Shown here one piece after another: positions 47,291-59,237 of a stretch of 64,000 nucleotides of DNA; position 1 is the first letter of the stretch, and each line of letters begins with the position of its first letter. Made by a program: the position numbers and the translations under genes. The stretch spans positions 62,001 through 126,000 of the forward strand of contig JAHREC010000018.1 in the NCBI GenBank assembly GCA_020081605.1. The letters run 5' to 3'. The notes under the pieces were generated by a model. It was not told the DNA's origin and did no database searches. It was given only the letters and a program-made list of their open reading frames with translations. The stretch is from Albifimbria verrucaria (Eukaryota > Ascomycota > Sordariomycetes > Hypocreales > Stachybotryaceae).

Positions 47291-48428
47291 AGCAGTCAAG
47301 GTACGGAACCATCAGCATCTCAGTTTTTGCCATAGTCAGCCTGACTTATATGATCTTCATCGCCTTTCCCATTCCCAGAACCATATGGCGAAGGGTTGGG
47401 CCTGTCAGTTGCACTGTTCTGGCGGTGCTCGAGCATCGTATCGATCGTCGCAACTTGCTTGTTAATAGGTTATGAGGACGATGGTGGAAAGAATATTTGA
47501 TGCAAAGAACTTCTCGGAATCTGTCAGATACGCGAGACGCATTTGAGCATTGTCTTGGTGGAGCAAAGACCCGGAACAGTCATGCCTGGCCTGTTGGCTC
47601 TCCTCTGATGACCTTGACACCCTGCATCTCTGTTCACTCAGTGTGCACAACGCGATTCTCAGATGCACCCTGAGTCTTGTCATCAACACGTCGCTTGGCA
47701 CACAAAGCAGATTCCAGGTAGGCAGCTTGGGTTCGCTCCATTATTTGGTCGCCATGGATGCTACTCTTACCAGAAGACCCATGTTCCAATCTCCACTGCC
47801 CATATTCAGCTCCTTTCCTGCTTCTTTGACCAAATTTCGTCTCCCATTTACGCCATATTGTTTCTTAGCAACTTACGTCCCAGGATGCCTGCACGCAGCG
47901 CCATGCCGTTTCGTATCATTCCAGCTATCGCTTGCGCTAGCTTAGGGGCTTGCCTTACTGTACCCTCCTACCTGCTGCTGCAGCCTTGAAACAGACTGTG
48001 GTATACCTGGATTGGTATACTGTCAGGCGTACAACTGGTATGTTCAATACAGTGCCTCATTGGTAAGGGCATGTTTGGCGACTAGAGAATAGTTCCCGCG
48101 TCAGACGTATTGCAACTCAAGTTTTCTGGTCACGACGCTCGTTTCGTTGGACCTCAAGGCTGAAGCTATCGGTGCCTGATTATATATTAGGCATGTAGGC
48201 TATCTGTAATGCGCAGGTCTTCTGTGTATTGTTTAATGGACTGATATTGCATCCATTGGCTAGATACCATGGCCCCTGATCGGTGCCATCACAGACTGGT
48301 ACACAGTTTATTAGCTTGCAGATGGAGACCGACACCTAGAGCTTCATCGACAGCACCGGAAATATGGTAGGGGCAACTCAAGCTTTCAGTTCAAAGTTCA
48401 ATGAATTGGTGGTGGGCTAAGGAAGCAC
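47291..48428. other. Spacer, possibly P450 upstream debris
   Basis: Open frames at 47550-47989 (plus) and 47462-47701 (minus) are of similar length on both strands and I can assign neither. The last bases (to 48428) may include an upstream P450 exon lost to decay. Confidence 0.3.
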
Positions 48429-49160
48429 GTGCAATACTGGCCAAACCGACTCTTTATGAACTCGCCTGCTGCGTTGCGGGACATGCATCGTGTGAACTCA
48501 AACACCTTCAAGGTATATACCTACAGCTCTTTCAAGCGCATTTTTGGGGCAGGGATGTCCTTGACAACAGTTGGCCATAAAGCCCACGCCTTCCATCGCC
48601 GCGTTAATGTGAAAGCCATAACAACGGCTGCTATAAGAGGCTTTGAATACTTGGTTATGACTCATATTGACACGTTTATTCAGATTATAGGCGAGGGTAG
48701 AGGACGCGTTACAGATGGTGAAGAGGGCTGGAGCACGACAAAGGACATGTCTAATTCCGTGGCGTTTTACATCACAAACATCATGGGCTCGGTAACGTTC
48801 GGACAAACTTGGAAGGTGCAGCTGGGCCCTCTGAAAGGACACTTTGTCAAGGACCTACCGAATGGTAAGGCGGGAACTCCTTTAGTGAGTGGATACGGCG
48901 GGAGACGCGGGCTAGGTTTCGCGATGTGACTGACACTTAGCAGGTCGAACACACGCAATCCCTGTTCACCTGCCATATCCATCAGATTCTTTTCAAGGAG
49001 CTTATTCAAGGCGTAAGGCAGTTTATGAGTGTAAGCAGATCCTTTGCTCTATAGCGAATCGAGCAAACGAGCATGCCGCATCTCGGTATTTAGTCGGCAC
49101 TACTTGCGACTCGCAATCCCGAGACAGGATCGGCATTCACAAACGATGAGCTAACCATCC
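48429..49160 (+). pseudogene. Cytochrome P450, truncated N-terminal half
   Basis: The open frame reads WPNRLFMNSPAALRDMHRVN, NTFKVYTYSSFKRIFGAGMS, HAFHRRVNVKAITTAAIRGFE and MGSVTFGQTW, the A- to E-helix part of a fungal P450 acting in secondary metabolism. Intron 48885-48943 fits (GTGAGT donor, TTAGCAG acceptor) and joins AGTPL to VEHTQSLF. The next exon continues HIHQILFKELIQGVRQFMSVSRSFAL, then has TAG, QTSMPHLG, another TAG, and SALLATRNPETGSAFTNDEL before the similarity ends near 49160. The I-helix threonine motif, ExxR and the heme-binding Cys loop are absent downstream, so it is a non-functional fragment. The stops could be RIP-type changes. Confidence 0.8.
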
Positions 49161-50730
49161 AATAGAGAAGGGCAAGGATAAATGAAAATATTCGGGACAA
49201 AGATGAAAGCCAATTTACCCTGTGTTTTGAATTATTTAACGATTTTACCTGATGTCACATGTTTGACTACTCGATGTGTCTGCAATTACACTCATTTATT
49301 TCCTATAAAGCATTGATTTATGGACTATGGATTGTGAAATTAGTACTTGGGTCAACTAGTCTCGTCAATACTGCAGGTATAGGTGTCTCTCATATCCATA
49401 GATACCAATTTCCCTGTGTTGGACTCCATGATGGGATTTTCAATAACGAGTTCTGTATGTAATGATTGAAGGCCTTCATGTTCAGCGCCAACCTCCCTAC
49501 TCTCTTCTCCAGAACACAACTTTCTAGTATCGCCGTAACTCTTTATGTTGTTGTTCAAATTGTACCGCGGTGAGAACTGATTTCGAATCAGTCGAAAGGT
49601 ACGGCAACGAATTAGCAATCATAATCAAGGCCGGCCAGCTCCGTCTTACCTAACGTCTCATGAATATCCTCCAGGCTAACGCATCTGAGGGAATTTTGCG
49701 ACCAAGTGGGTGAAATTGCCCTGCGATAAGGTGAATCAAGGGGATGCAGCAATGCAGGAAAGGATAGTTTCTTTGGTCACTGCCGTGCAAGCCAGGTCTA
49801 AGCACATCAAGGATTGACCAGTACCGTCTCACATCTATGAGTCCGTGGCTCTTTCCGGAGTATTATAAGTTATAGCCTCGAATATTGGTCTTCGTTCAAT
49901 ATGAAGACCTTAAAGAACTCGCGATTTTCACTCACATTGCTTTTGCATAAGACAGGAATGGGTATCAGTCGTTGTATACTGTCTCATTTTGCCTGCTTTC
50001 TGAGGCCAAAAGTAAAAATGAAGGGGATATTCATTGCTAGAACAATGTAACTTCCACCCGGTCTAATGAGTTACCTTGGGTAGAACACACAGGTAAGGCA
50101 TGTGTTGCCGATGGTGCATACTCTAAGACGTGCAGTTCAATCCTCGCGCTCCCAGTAGAAGTCCGTCGGCATAGCAGTACTTGCCATGCAAAGATCTGAA
50201 ACGCAAGCATGGTATCAAATAATGATAATACTCTCGTATCGCTCGTTGACACGAACCGAAGATGTCTTTCTCTGGAAAGATCTCAGTGGAGGGAACACGT
50301 AATCCTTGCCAGTCAAGTTATGCCAAAGTTAGTTGGATAGCTATGCGTTTCATAGCTCATTGATTGGAAGCAGCAGCCATGCTGAAATGGTTCTTTTGAT
50401 GGTGGAGTGATGAGATATCACTTGAGTATACGGGCAAGCTTTTCCTACCCAACTCACAATCCTTCTCTAACCACTTGACTTTGAAAGTAAGGTCCCACCA
50501 GACTGCGCCCCTACCCATATTCTAATGAGTAACAAACGTGCGCTCAATATGAACCAACTTGAGTCGAGACGTTGCACTGGCCACAATGGAAGAATAGAAC
50601 TATAGCATATCTGGCGTTGTTACCTTAGCCGCTAATCAACCAAGCATCTAAGAAGCTACTAAGTTATGTTTCCCACTTTCGCTCAAGCATTTCATGCTCC
50701 TTCCTTGTCTACCGCCTTGCTTAATAACCC
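49161..50730. other. 1.6 kb intergenic region
   Basis: I searched for the missing C-terminal half of the P450 here and did not find it. Short open frames only. A stretch near 50090-50160 has a B-box-like word (GTTCAATCC) but no matching tRNA fold. Confidence 0.35.
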
Positions 50731-51709
50731 TTACTCAAGTAGAAATAAGGTCAGCCCGTGCTGAAGAGCCGCTACGGCAATACTACCGTGGTCCTCGTGC
50801 GGAAATTCGCGAGTGTGCACGCTTCGAATACTCTTGCATCCTTGCAGCCGCTTTGCCAGAGCCTCCATGTACTCCCTGATCTGGGATTCCTCGGCGTTGC
50901 CCTGTCTCCGCTCGAAACTTGCCTCCGACTCCCTGCGAACCTGGTCAGATTTTCCTTGCTGACGCCCCAGGCGAGAATGAGCGATACTGGCGAATCGACA
51001 GGATCCTCTCTACCGCAAAAGTCGACTTCGGGCTGACGGATCAGATAGTCCTTGTTCCACCATACTGTGGGACTTGCGGCAATGTAGGTACTGAAAAGGC
51101 TCGTCTTGGTGTACATGGTGTTGAGGGCAAAGATACCACCATAGGAATGACCGTATAGAGCTCTGTGTGCTGCGTCGAGATTGGCCCTCGGGAACAGGCA
51201 TGTTTCAATGTACGTCATGACATTGCACTCGATCCAGTCCAGGAACTCGCCTGCCTCGCCAAAAGAGAGATCGGTCCGCGGTTTGCCATACGAGTCCAGC
51301 GGCATGTCGTACTCGGGGCTTTCGGGGTGAGGTCTGGCCCGCGACGAAAGTTATAGACATACTTGTCGGGAGGGTAGCCTATGCCGATAACCACTGTCTT
51401 TGTATTATTCAGAAATTCCAGCCGTCGGCTGATGTCGACAGCGGTATAAAAGTAGGCGTTACCGTCAACGGTGTATCTGAGGAGGAAAGAATGAGCGAAA
51501 CGGCCAGTCTTCGGCAATTTGGACCCTAGAAAGAGTGATGAAGCTTTTCACGTACAGGGTTTTCACTTTCTCAGTTGGGGCGCAACGCGGTCTTCGCCCC
51601 ATGATAGAGGCCAGGCTACTTGTACGAGGTAGTCTCCTCGTTTTGTGCGGGCAACCCATTCGAGAGTGTTGGGCAAGCTGGCAGTACTAGGACTCGGAAC
51701 CCAGGCCAT
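50731..51709 (-). pseudogene. Esterase of the siderophore-hydrolase (IroE/SidJ-like) alpha/beta family, frameshifted
   Basis: Minus strand from ATG 51709 (MAWVPSPS). Exon 1 gives YLVQVAWPLSWGED; intron 51477-51555 (GTACGT donor, CTCAG acceptor) then leads to YTVDGNAYFYTAVDISRRLE, VVIGIGYPPDKYVYNFRRGPDLTP. After the next break come GKPRTDLSFGEAGEFLDWIE, the nucleophile motif GHSYGG, FSTYIAASPTVWWNKDYL, and finally REFPHEDHGSIAV with the catalytic His. The frame changes near 51600, 51330 and 51015, each time as if one base were missing; the stop is TAA at 50731-50733. PF00756-type fungal members cleave trilactone siderophores such as triacetylfusarinine. The triad residues are encoded. Substrate is inferred from family only. 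Confidence 0.82.
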
Positions 51710-52019
51710 CTTGATATTCTATCTAGCCAGAACAAAGGGGTACACAATGCTGAAGAGGCAGACTTCCCACAAAGACGAGCTTAGCCAATTTAACCACCAG
51801 TAAGGGGTGGGGTCGTGCTATCCACAAAAAGCCACCGAGAAACGGATCTGATAAGATGAAGTGAAAATCACGCGACATAGATCCACAGTTTCGGACATGG
51901 AGCTTTCGATGCGGTCTGTGTGTTTTGCTATTTTCAAACTAAGTAAGCGCCGTTCTAAGACCATCGGTCCAGCATACAGCGGACTATACATTTATAATAT
52001 TATACACTACCTATTTATA
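51710..52019. other. Promoter-side spacer of the esterase
   Basis: About 300 bases without coding content between the esterase start and the next A+T tract. Confidence 0.35.
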
Positions 52020-52800
52020 GTGAACTCTCATGTAGCTATATAATAAATATATATATATTATATAAAACTAATACTAGGGTCTTAACTTATTATTAATAAT
52101 TAGTAATTTTCTAATTTATATTTAAAAAAAACTCTTATTTATATATTTATTTATTTATATAATATTTCTTTAATATTTCTCTTTTATTAATTCTTATTAT
52201 TTATATTTTATAATTTCTTTTATTTATAAATTTTTATTATTTATATTTTATAATATTTCTTTGTATATATTTTACTATACTTTATAATATTTAATATTTC
52301 ATTTTTATTATTATCTTTAATAATAATTTTTTTAATTAATATATTTATTTATAATTTAAAATATATTATTACTCTTAACTAAAAGTAACATTTATTTATT
52401 ATTTAATTTTTATTATTAAGATTAATATATAATTTTAATAAAAATAAATTTATTATAATATATATATATACTCCTTAAATTAAATTTTAAGATATTATAA
52501 ATATTTATTATATTTAAAGCTATATTAATATAAAAACAGAGATAATTTAGCCTCTATCCTAAATCTATTATTTATTTCTTTATTTATTATTCTTTTATAA
52601 TAAAGTTCTTATAAACTTTATTAATAATCTTTAATAATTAAATAAATTATTAAAAATAATAATATAATTATACTTATAGCGCTTAGCTATAAAGAGACTC
52701 AGAATTATGTCTAATAAACTACGATACTAATAATTAATATAGATAAAATATTATTATTAGAATATAATCTTTTAATTACTATTACTAGTAATATTAACTC
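52020..52800. repeat. RIP-degraded A+T tract
   Basis: About 0.8 kb of nearly pure A+T with short imperfect internal repeats (tatttataatatttctttt-like words near 52150-52260). No reading frame. Confidence 0.8.
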
Positions 52801-53044
52801 CAATAACCTGTCCTGAAGCTACTAGAAGCAATCTCTAGCATTTTCCAGCTCACAAAGTTTCACGGTCTGTCCACACATAACGTGCAAGTTTCACTCAACA
52901 CGGAGGGAGATTCGGGATAGGGTGCAATAGGCTGTAATTAGATACAGTTCTTCCAAGGGTTTGAGTGGATACTTCAGGCTATCATTTAAATTCTAATCCT
53001 AACAGTCAAGTAATGGATGGACCGAATCTGCCTGATCTCGGGCT

Positions 53045-53422
53045 TTATTCATCAGCGGGTTGAAACCTGGCACTCCTTCGCACCTTTGTGTAGGTCTTTG
53101 GAAGTTCGTTCTCAGTCACATTGTACCCCTGCTCCTTGAGAAAGTCCTCCACCTGTTTAATTAGTTCTGCCATCATGTTCTCCGTCGACCCGCTAACCTC
53201 AATGTGGACTGTTTGATTGAGCTTGTTGTACCGTAAATGCGTCTGCGCAAGCGGCGCTTTGAGATAATTACTAAACTGTTCTTTTAAAGATTTCTCCAAA
53301 CTTTCGGCCTCTTGATCGTCGTTGCAGTCAACTTGACATTTCCTTATCCATGAACCATCTAACAGTTCCTTGCAGAGCCCGTAGTGGGTCTCTGGGCTTG
53401 GAAGATTATGATAAAACGACAT
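53045..53422 (-). CDS. Small hypothetical protein
   Basis: An uninterrupted 125-residue frame from ATG 53422 to TGA 53045, immediately beside the A+T tract. Predicted soluble and helical with charged residues (LEKSLKEQFSNYL, LIKQVEDFLKEQGYNVTE). There is no signal peptide or membrane helix and no intron. I recognise no family. The composition and regular hydrophobic spacing suggest a real protein. It lies between the esterase and a P450 fragment but need not be related to them. Confidence 0.5.
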   Translation of the reverse strand: MSFYHNLPSPETHYGLCKELLDGSWIRKCQVDCNDDQEAESLEKSLKEQFSNYLKAPLAQTHLRYNKLNQTVHIEVSGSTENMMAELIKQVEDFLKEQGYNVTENELPKTYTKVRRSARFQPADE

Positions 53423-53714
53423 GGTTTAGCTTGGGGTAATCGGTCATGAGAACAGAATCTAGTAGCGGAGATCTCTGGCTAGAAATTTTAACTTGAAGTC
53501 GTGGAATTGCTTAAGCTTGTATGATGACTTTGAGGGCTATGCTTTTGTACTTAATATAGACCTATTATAGTGATTATAAGATATAGTAAGAAATGATTCA
53601 AGGAGATACTTTAGTGAATCACATACAGTGGCAGATTATTATATATAGTGTGTTAGGCGCGTAGGCATATCCAATCCAGATGGCTGACAGCACAATGGCT
53701 AACTCTGTGAGCAT

Positions 53715-54146
53715 TTGAAATTGCACCATCGAATTCTCTCGCCTATCCTTGGTATCACTGCCGCCTCAAAGTACCAGCCCCTTATGCAGCTAGAGTCTAC
53801 GGTACTGGTTCGAAATCTTCTCCAACTCTGCAATGTATTCCAGACAGCCGTGCACATCAAAGCCGTTCTTTCGACTTTAGAAGTATCGCAGCCAAGCACC
53901 ATCCTAGGTTTGCACTACGGCGTCCGCGTCTCAAGCGTGGATGATTCGCTGTACCGAAAGGTGACACGCATGCACCTCCAGATCACACACATTGCCGCCA
54001 ATCCAAGCCTGCCCAACTTCATAGCCCCTCTAGCATATCTGCCTGTGTGGCGGAACCCTTGGCAACGAACTGCAGACAAGTTCTACAAGTCGCAACTTGA
54101 CAACAATATATCATGGGAAGCCATGACCTGGATCTCTGGGTATTGA
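53715..54146 (+). pseudogene. Cytochrome P450 fragment (C- to G-helix region)
   Basis: An open 143-codon stretch reads LKLHHRILSPILGITAASKY, QLESTVLVRNLLQ, LGLHYGVRV, DSLYRKVTRMHLQITHIAA, NFIAPLAYLPVWRNPWQR and FYKSQLDNN. This is the C-helix H-R pair through F/G region of an O-methylsterigmatocystin-oxidoreductase-type fungal P450. A TAA stands in frame just upstream (53700), and no membrane anchor, I-helix, ExxR or heme Cys is found on either side. It differs from the P450 at 48429, so the two are separate genes. Both are truncated relics. Confidence 0.75.
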
Positions 54147-56162
54147 TTTTTAGACTTGGTAACCGAAGGTCGGCTTCCTTCAGTTAGCTCCAGTATCCTC
54201 CTCAGAGAATATATGAAATTTTTGAAGAGGCTTCTACACGACTGCATTTGGCTATCTGACGTGCTTTACAGCTTTGCCCTTTCCTCTACAGCTGTTCCCT
54301 ATGGCTTGCGATTGTGTACCTCTCGTATGGGTTCCAGCTTTGCTTCGAGCCATTAACCCATCGCCCGTGATAGTCCATTCACTTCGTCCCGCGTATTCGC
54401 CGCATGAAGACAAATTTGGATTCATTCTGTAGCATCCTTGTTTTTGAGAATATGTCGCCAGGTCACGAGGCTCAGTAGTTAATAGCGGGACGATGGGAGG
54501 CCCGGATCGCTTGGGAGCCAGGTGGAGCAGATGCGTGTATTTTTCGGTTCTTGCGCAAAGCGCATACAAAGAATTATAGGCGTAAGTGGCTACGGAATTC
54601 AGAGGATTGATGATTGATTCAGCATCTCCCCTTGTCGGAAAATCTTATGTGATCTTGATACTGGCCAAGGATGGTAGTGCTACGGCTGTCGTGTATATTA
54701 AGGTGCAGGCGTAATTGATAAGATACTCTCGAGTGATTGAAGACGAGAGGACCAGGGCTTCCAAAGGTCAGTAAATAGCCGTACCAATTGGAGTGTTAGT
54801 ACCTCCAGAACATTCAATAGCTTTACCAAATGTGTGAACTCGGTCAACGACTTCTCTTTCGAGTTCAAGTTTGCAAACCAACCCGCGGCCTCGGTTGCCC
54901 AGTAGCCCTGTTGAGTGGGTCTCATCTGAAGTTATACAGCCGTTCCCGCGTGACAGCCGTTTCTTAACACTCGCAACGATATCCTCGAGTGGATATACGT
55001 CGCCTTACATGCTGTAGATAGGCCGAAGACGGTATTATAGCGAAAAGGAATCATTTATACTACCCTACTCACCCTCATTCCATCGTCGACACTGGCATGG
55101 ATGAGCTTATCATAGACTATAATATCGCAGGGCTGCGGCACTATGCGTCCAACAGAATCATCGAAGCTAGAGTTGAATAGCAGGACATTAGCGGCTCCAT
55201 GGAAGGCGGCGATAGTTTCCTCGATTTATTCCGTTAATCTGCTGTTGCTATGAAGTAGTCTAGAGCCGGTCGATTCAAGTAGGGACTGCCTTTGCGATTC
55301 TGAAGAGTTGTGGCTCCAACTATACTCAATGTGGATATTTGCTTATGCTAATAAAGAAAGCTAGGCGTTAGAAGAAAAGTCGACCATGTCGGGTCCGACG
55401 ACTATGAGCTGGCGAAGCGATAACCGATTCCGCCAGCATACTAACAATGTTCCAACATAATATTCCCTTTTTATAAAGAGCTATGTTATATATTAGTTAG
55501 TTATAGGGGCTTTTTAAGTCACTTATTATTTCGACGTTATTATAGGGAGCGCAACCTCTAGAGGGCCGTCCTACTACTAAAGATACAATAATATTATCTC
55601 CTTCTAAAAAGTGATTGATCAGTCCTCGGATCTAGAGGAGAGAAAAATCTTCAGCTTTTCAGAGGGCTAGGACTTAGTCGAGGTGTATTTTCATTCAGCC
55701 TAGAGTGCGCTATCTGTCTCTCTTTATAAAAGCTAAGTATATTAAGTACTGTAGCTGATACTTGTTATATTGTTGAAATTTAGGTCTTGTTTAGGGCCAA
55801 GTTCATGGCACAAAGGGAGACATAGCAGATAACTGAAAAATGAGGCCTCGCTAGTAATACAGCTACAAACAAATATGCTTTTCAGATCCGGTGAAACCGG
55901 ATTAGTAACTCGACAAGCATGTGACAGATGCAGGATAAGCCGAGTGATTGATCTAATACTAATTTCTGCAGACTTGCCTAGATACGCGTCAGTCGACAGG
56001 GCGTTGTTATCAAACGCGTGACAGGGTAGACAAATGTGTTTGCTGACAGTCTGGCTCGGATAGTTTATTGGCAGGCTCGGACTTTCTGGAGAAATATTTA
56101 ACACTGTTTCATCGGACATAGCAGTAATCTTAATCACTAAAAACCTTCACTCACCCTGAGAT
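54147..56162. other. 2 kb intergenic region with gene debris
   Basis: A minus-strand stretch at 54780-54925 (YWATEAAGWFANLNSKEKSL, HLVKLLNVLEVL) looks protein-like, preceded by an AG acceptor, but I cannot assign it. The part 55440-55740 is TA-rich and resembles a RIP border. No other gene. Confidence 0.35.
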
Positions 56163-57490
56163 ATGGATCAGGCTGAATGCAACATGAAGCACAAGTCAGC
56201 GTATCAGTTCAATGATCATTGGTACTACCCTGTCGAAGTGGCCACAGATCTGGACCATGCCGATCTTCCTAAAGCCATTAAGGAAGAGGTCTTAGCATGT
56301 GCGTGGGAGTATGCCCGGTGTGTGATTCCCCATTACACAAATAATTCTCGATATATCGCCTTCATACGCACCATTATCATTGGCACAGTTGCAGAGTTTA
56401 GGGGCGATCTCTTCGATCCAGCGGCAACTAGCAATGTGCTAGGATTCGATCTAGACGAGGTCTTGGACACGCTTTTGCAGGTACCCTGGCCAGTATGAAC
56501 CGCTCTTTTACCTGATCTGCTTGACGCGTCCAGACCTAGGTACTAACTCTTTCTCGATCAAGTCAACGAATGAAGTCCGAGTATCGATCATTTCTATTCA
56601 TTACTGCAGAGAAGTCCAGTCAGCGGCGCAGCGGAGAGATCTTTCGACGATATGTGAATGCGCTTGCATATTCACCCCGTCAGTGGTTCCGTCTGCGTGA
56701 CTGTGACGCCCTCGCCCGGTTTTCCATTGCAGCGACCTTGGCTTGTAACGATGTTAACACTTTCTTGTTCTCGGACGCCCAATTTGAAGTAATCACGGAG
56801 ATTGGGGATACCATGTACGATGCCGTGGCATTCTTCAAGCACCGTGCAGAAGGTGAGACGAATAATACATTCGCATATATTCCAAGTGAACTACGAACAT
56901 TCGCTTTTCATCAAGCTCGCGAGCTCCTATGGGCATTGGACCTAGTGTTTTCGAAAAGTGGCTACTTTCATCATGCCTCGAACTTTATCCGTTTCTTTGG
57001 AGGACCAATACATATGATGATGCGAAGGTACCGCTTTGTCGAGGAGGGTTTAACAGTTGGCAAAGCCGAGACAGATGCTGTTATCAACGAGGCCCGCGAC
57101 CACATAAAGCTCTGGAACCGGATAGACGCTGAGTGCGACAGAAGCAAGGACTTAAAACGCTACAAGACTCTCATCACCGAGGGCGGGCATCTCCTTTTCG
57201 AAGGCCTGGCTGATATTTTGGACAAAGGGGACCAACCATCCTGTCTTGACTGCGTGTTTCGGGATTCTTATGGCGCCAAGGCTACCCACCAATTCGGTGG
57301 CGTTGAGAAATGTATGCGCTGCCAAGAAGAAGGAAGGGCTTATCTAACATTTCTTCCGTTCCGAGCCATTGCAGCTTTCCCAGAACTTTCAGGAACACTG
57401 AAAATCTCCTTGCATACGCCAGACAGTGAGAAAAGTGGAAATACACCTGAGTCCGGGGAGAGTAGCAGCTTTGTGTTAGACGAGAGTTAG
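56163..57490 (+). CDS. Alpha-ionylideneethane synthase-like (BcABA3-type) sesquiterpene synthase
   Basis: Two exons, 56163-56480 and a second ending at 57490 (TAG), give about 410 residues, the length of the family as I recall it. The intron begins GTACCC at 56481; its end is either 56539 (CCTAG) or 56575 (GAAG, after a perfect TACTAAC at 56541), both in frame. Family blocks: ACAWEYARCVIPHYTN, AFIRTIIIGTVAEFRGDL, SSQRRSGEIFRRYVNALA, MRDCDALARF-like RLRDCDALARFSIAATLACND, YDAVAFFKHRAEGETNNTFA, FIRFFGGPIHMMMRRYRFVE. The Botrytis homologue makes the abscisic-acid carbon skeleton from farnesyl diphosphate by an unusual mechanism, without the DDxxD motif, which is also absent here. The product here could differ. 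No frame break. It is soluble, with no signal peptide. Confidence 0.7.
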
Positions 57491-57539
57491 TATTTATGCG
57501 TAGCAGTGAAATTGTCTATGCTGAGTTCCTAAGATATAA

Positions 57540-58960
57540 CTATATATTTTTTCTAGAATGAATTTAATAAAAGTAGTATATTAAGAGTGAGATTAATTTT
57601 AATCTCCTTTTCTTATATAGGTCGTATAGTTAATATAAATAAGTTATAGTATTACTACCTACCTAAAAAGCACCTTCCCTTCGTTAGTAAGGATTAATAT
57701 ATTATGTTTTTTTATTCTCTATATTTAAAGTATTATAATATTATTAATTTTTATTTAATTTAAAAATATTTAATTATAAGTTTTATATTATTAAAGTATT
57801 ATAAAATATTAATAATAATTATTTAATTTTAATTATTTAGTTTTAATTATAATATATAATTTTAATATAAAAAAATTTATTTTTTAGAATTAATTTAAGA
57901 AAATATAATTATATTAAAAATTTATAATAATATATTAAAAGCTTTTATTTATATAAAAGAATATTTTAATTAATTAAATATTTTAATCTTAAAATAAAGA
58001 TTATAAGGAAATAGTTTATTATAATAAAATACTTATAAGTTATATTTTAATTAAAAATAATTAATATTTTAACTTAGAATAATATAATATTTAAAATATA
58101 ATAAAATAAATTAATTTAATATTATAGAATAATTAAAGGAAACTATAGACTCTATTTTTTAATAAACTATAAATAATATAATAGCCTATATTATAGAGAA
58201 TTATATATATAGAAGTATTTAATATATAATAAAAGATTTAAGAAATATATATTATAAAATAATAAAATAAGAATATAAAGAGAGCCTATAAGTAATATTA
58301 AGTTAATAAAGAGTAATAAAGGAATATTTAAGAAGGGAATTAATATAGAATATAAAAAGTATTTTTATAATAATATAATAAAGACTAAAGTAGGATTATC
58401 TAAAGGTAAAATAGAGAAACCTTTAATAAAGTAAGGACCGAGTAATATAAAGCTCGCTCCTAGGAGCGATAGAGTATAATATTGCTCCTAGAGTAACAGG
58501 GCTATATATTCCTTTTAATAAAAATATAAGTATATAAATAGAAATCTTCTTCCTGGTTACTAATTAGAAGATTATTAATTATTAATAATATATATTTTAC
58601 TAAGCTACCTTTCGATTAAGTCCTCGAAGGGTAACTTAACTTAATTAGTAATATATATATATATTACTTTAAATTAAAGTAAGCCTCGTTTACTTATCTA
58701 AGGATAATAAAACCTCGATCTTATCTACCTTAAACCTATCTTATAGTATAGAATAACCCCTAATTATTATATTTCTTTATATAAACTATTTTATTTTATT
58801 TTATATTTAATATAAGTTTTTTTAAAAAATTAATATATTTATTTATTTTATTATATATATACGATAAATATTTTATATTTTATTAATATTTTACTACTTC
58901 AAGGAGCGTTTATATCACTTAACGTATAATATTACTTCATATTTTAATATAATACCAAAA
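57540..58960. repeat. RIP-degraded A+T tract
   Basis: 1.4 kb of A+T-rich DNA directly downstream of the terpene-synthase-like gene. A less saturated segment (58430-58750) keeps words such as ctcgctcctaggagcgat, an imperfect palindrome. No reading frame. Confidence 0.8.
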
Positions 58961-59237
58961 ATAGTTAAATATACCTCAATATTATCCCTACGCTAATAGC
59001 TGTACCGTCAGTATGCAGATCTTCCAATTTCATAACCTGGTCCTAGGCACTCCGCCAATCGCTCAGCATGAGCATTCTCTGTTCCGTAAGGGCTTGCTAA
59101 CTGCATATACGCGCCAGCCACTGGCGAACACGGACTGCAGCAACGCTACTTTCGATTTGTCTTTAAGCGTGCAGTATGTGATTGGGCACCATCCAATTAT
59201 GCTACATTGATCCTCCGCCTTGCTGATCTGCGATGGC

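Noticed and set aside
50090..50170. B-box-like gttcaatcc followed by cgctccc
   Set aside because: No matching 5' acceptor strand upstream.
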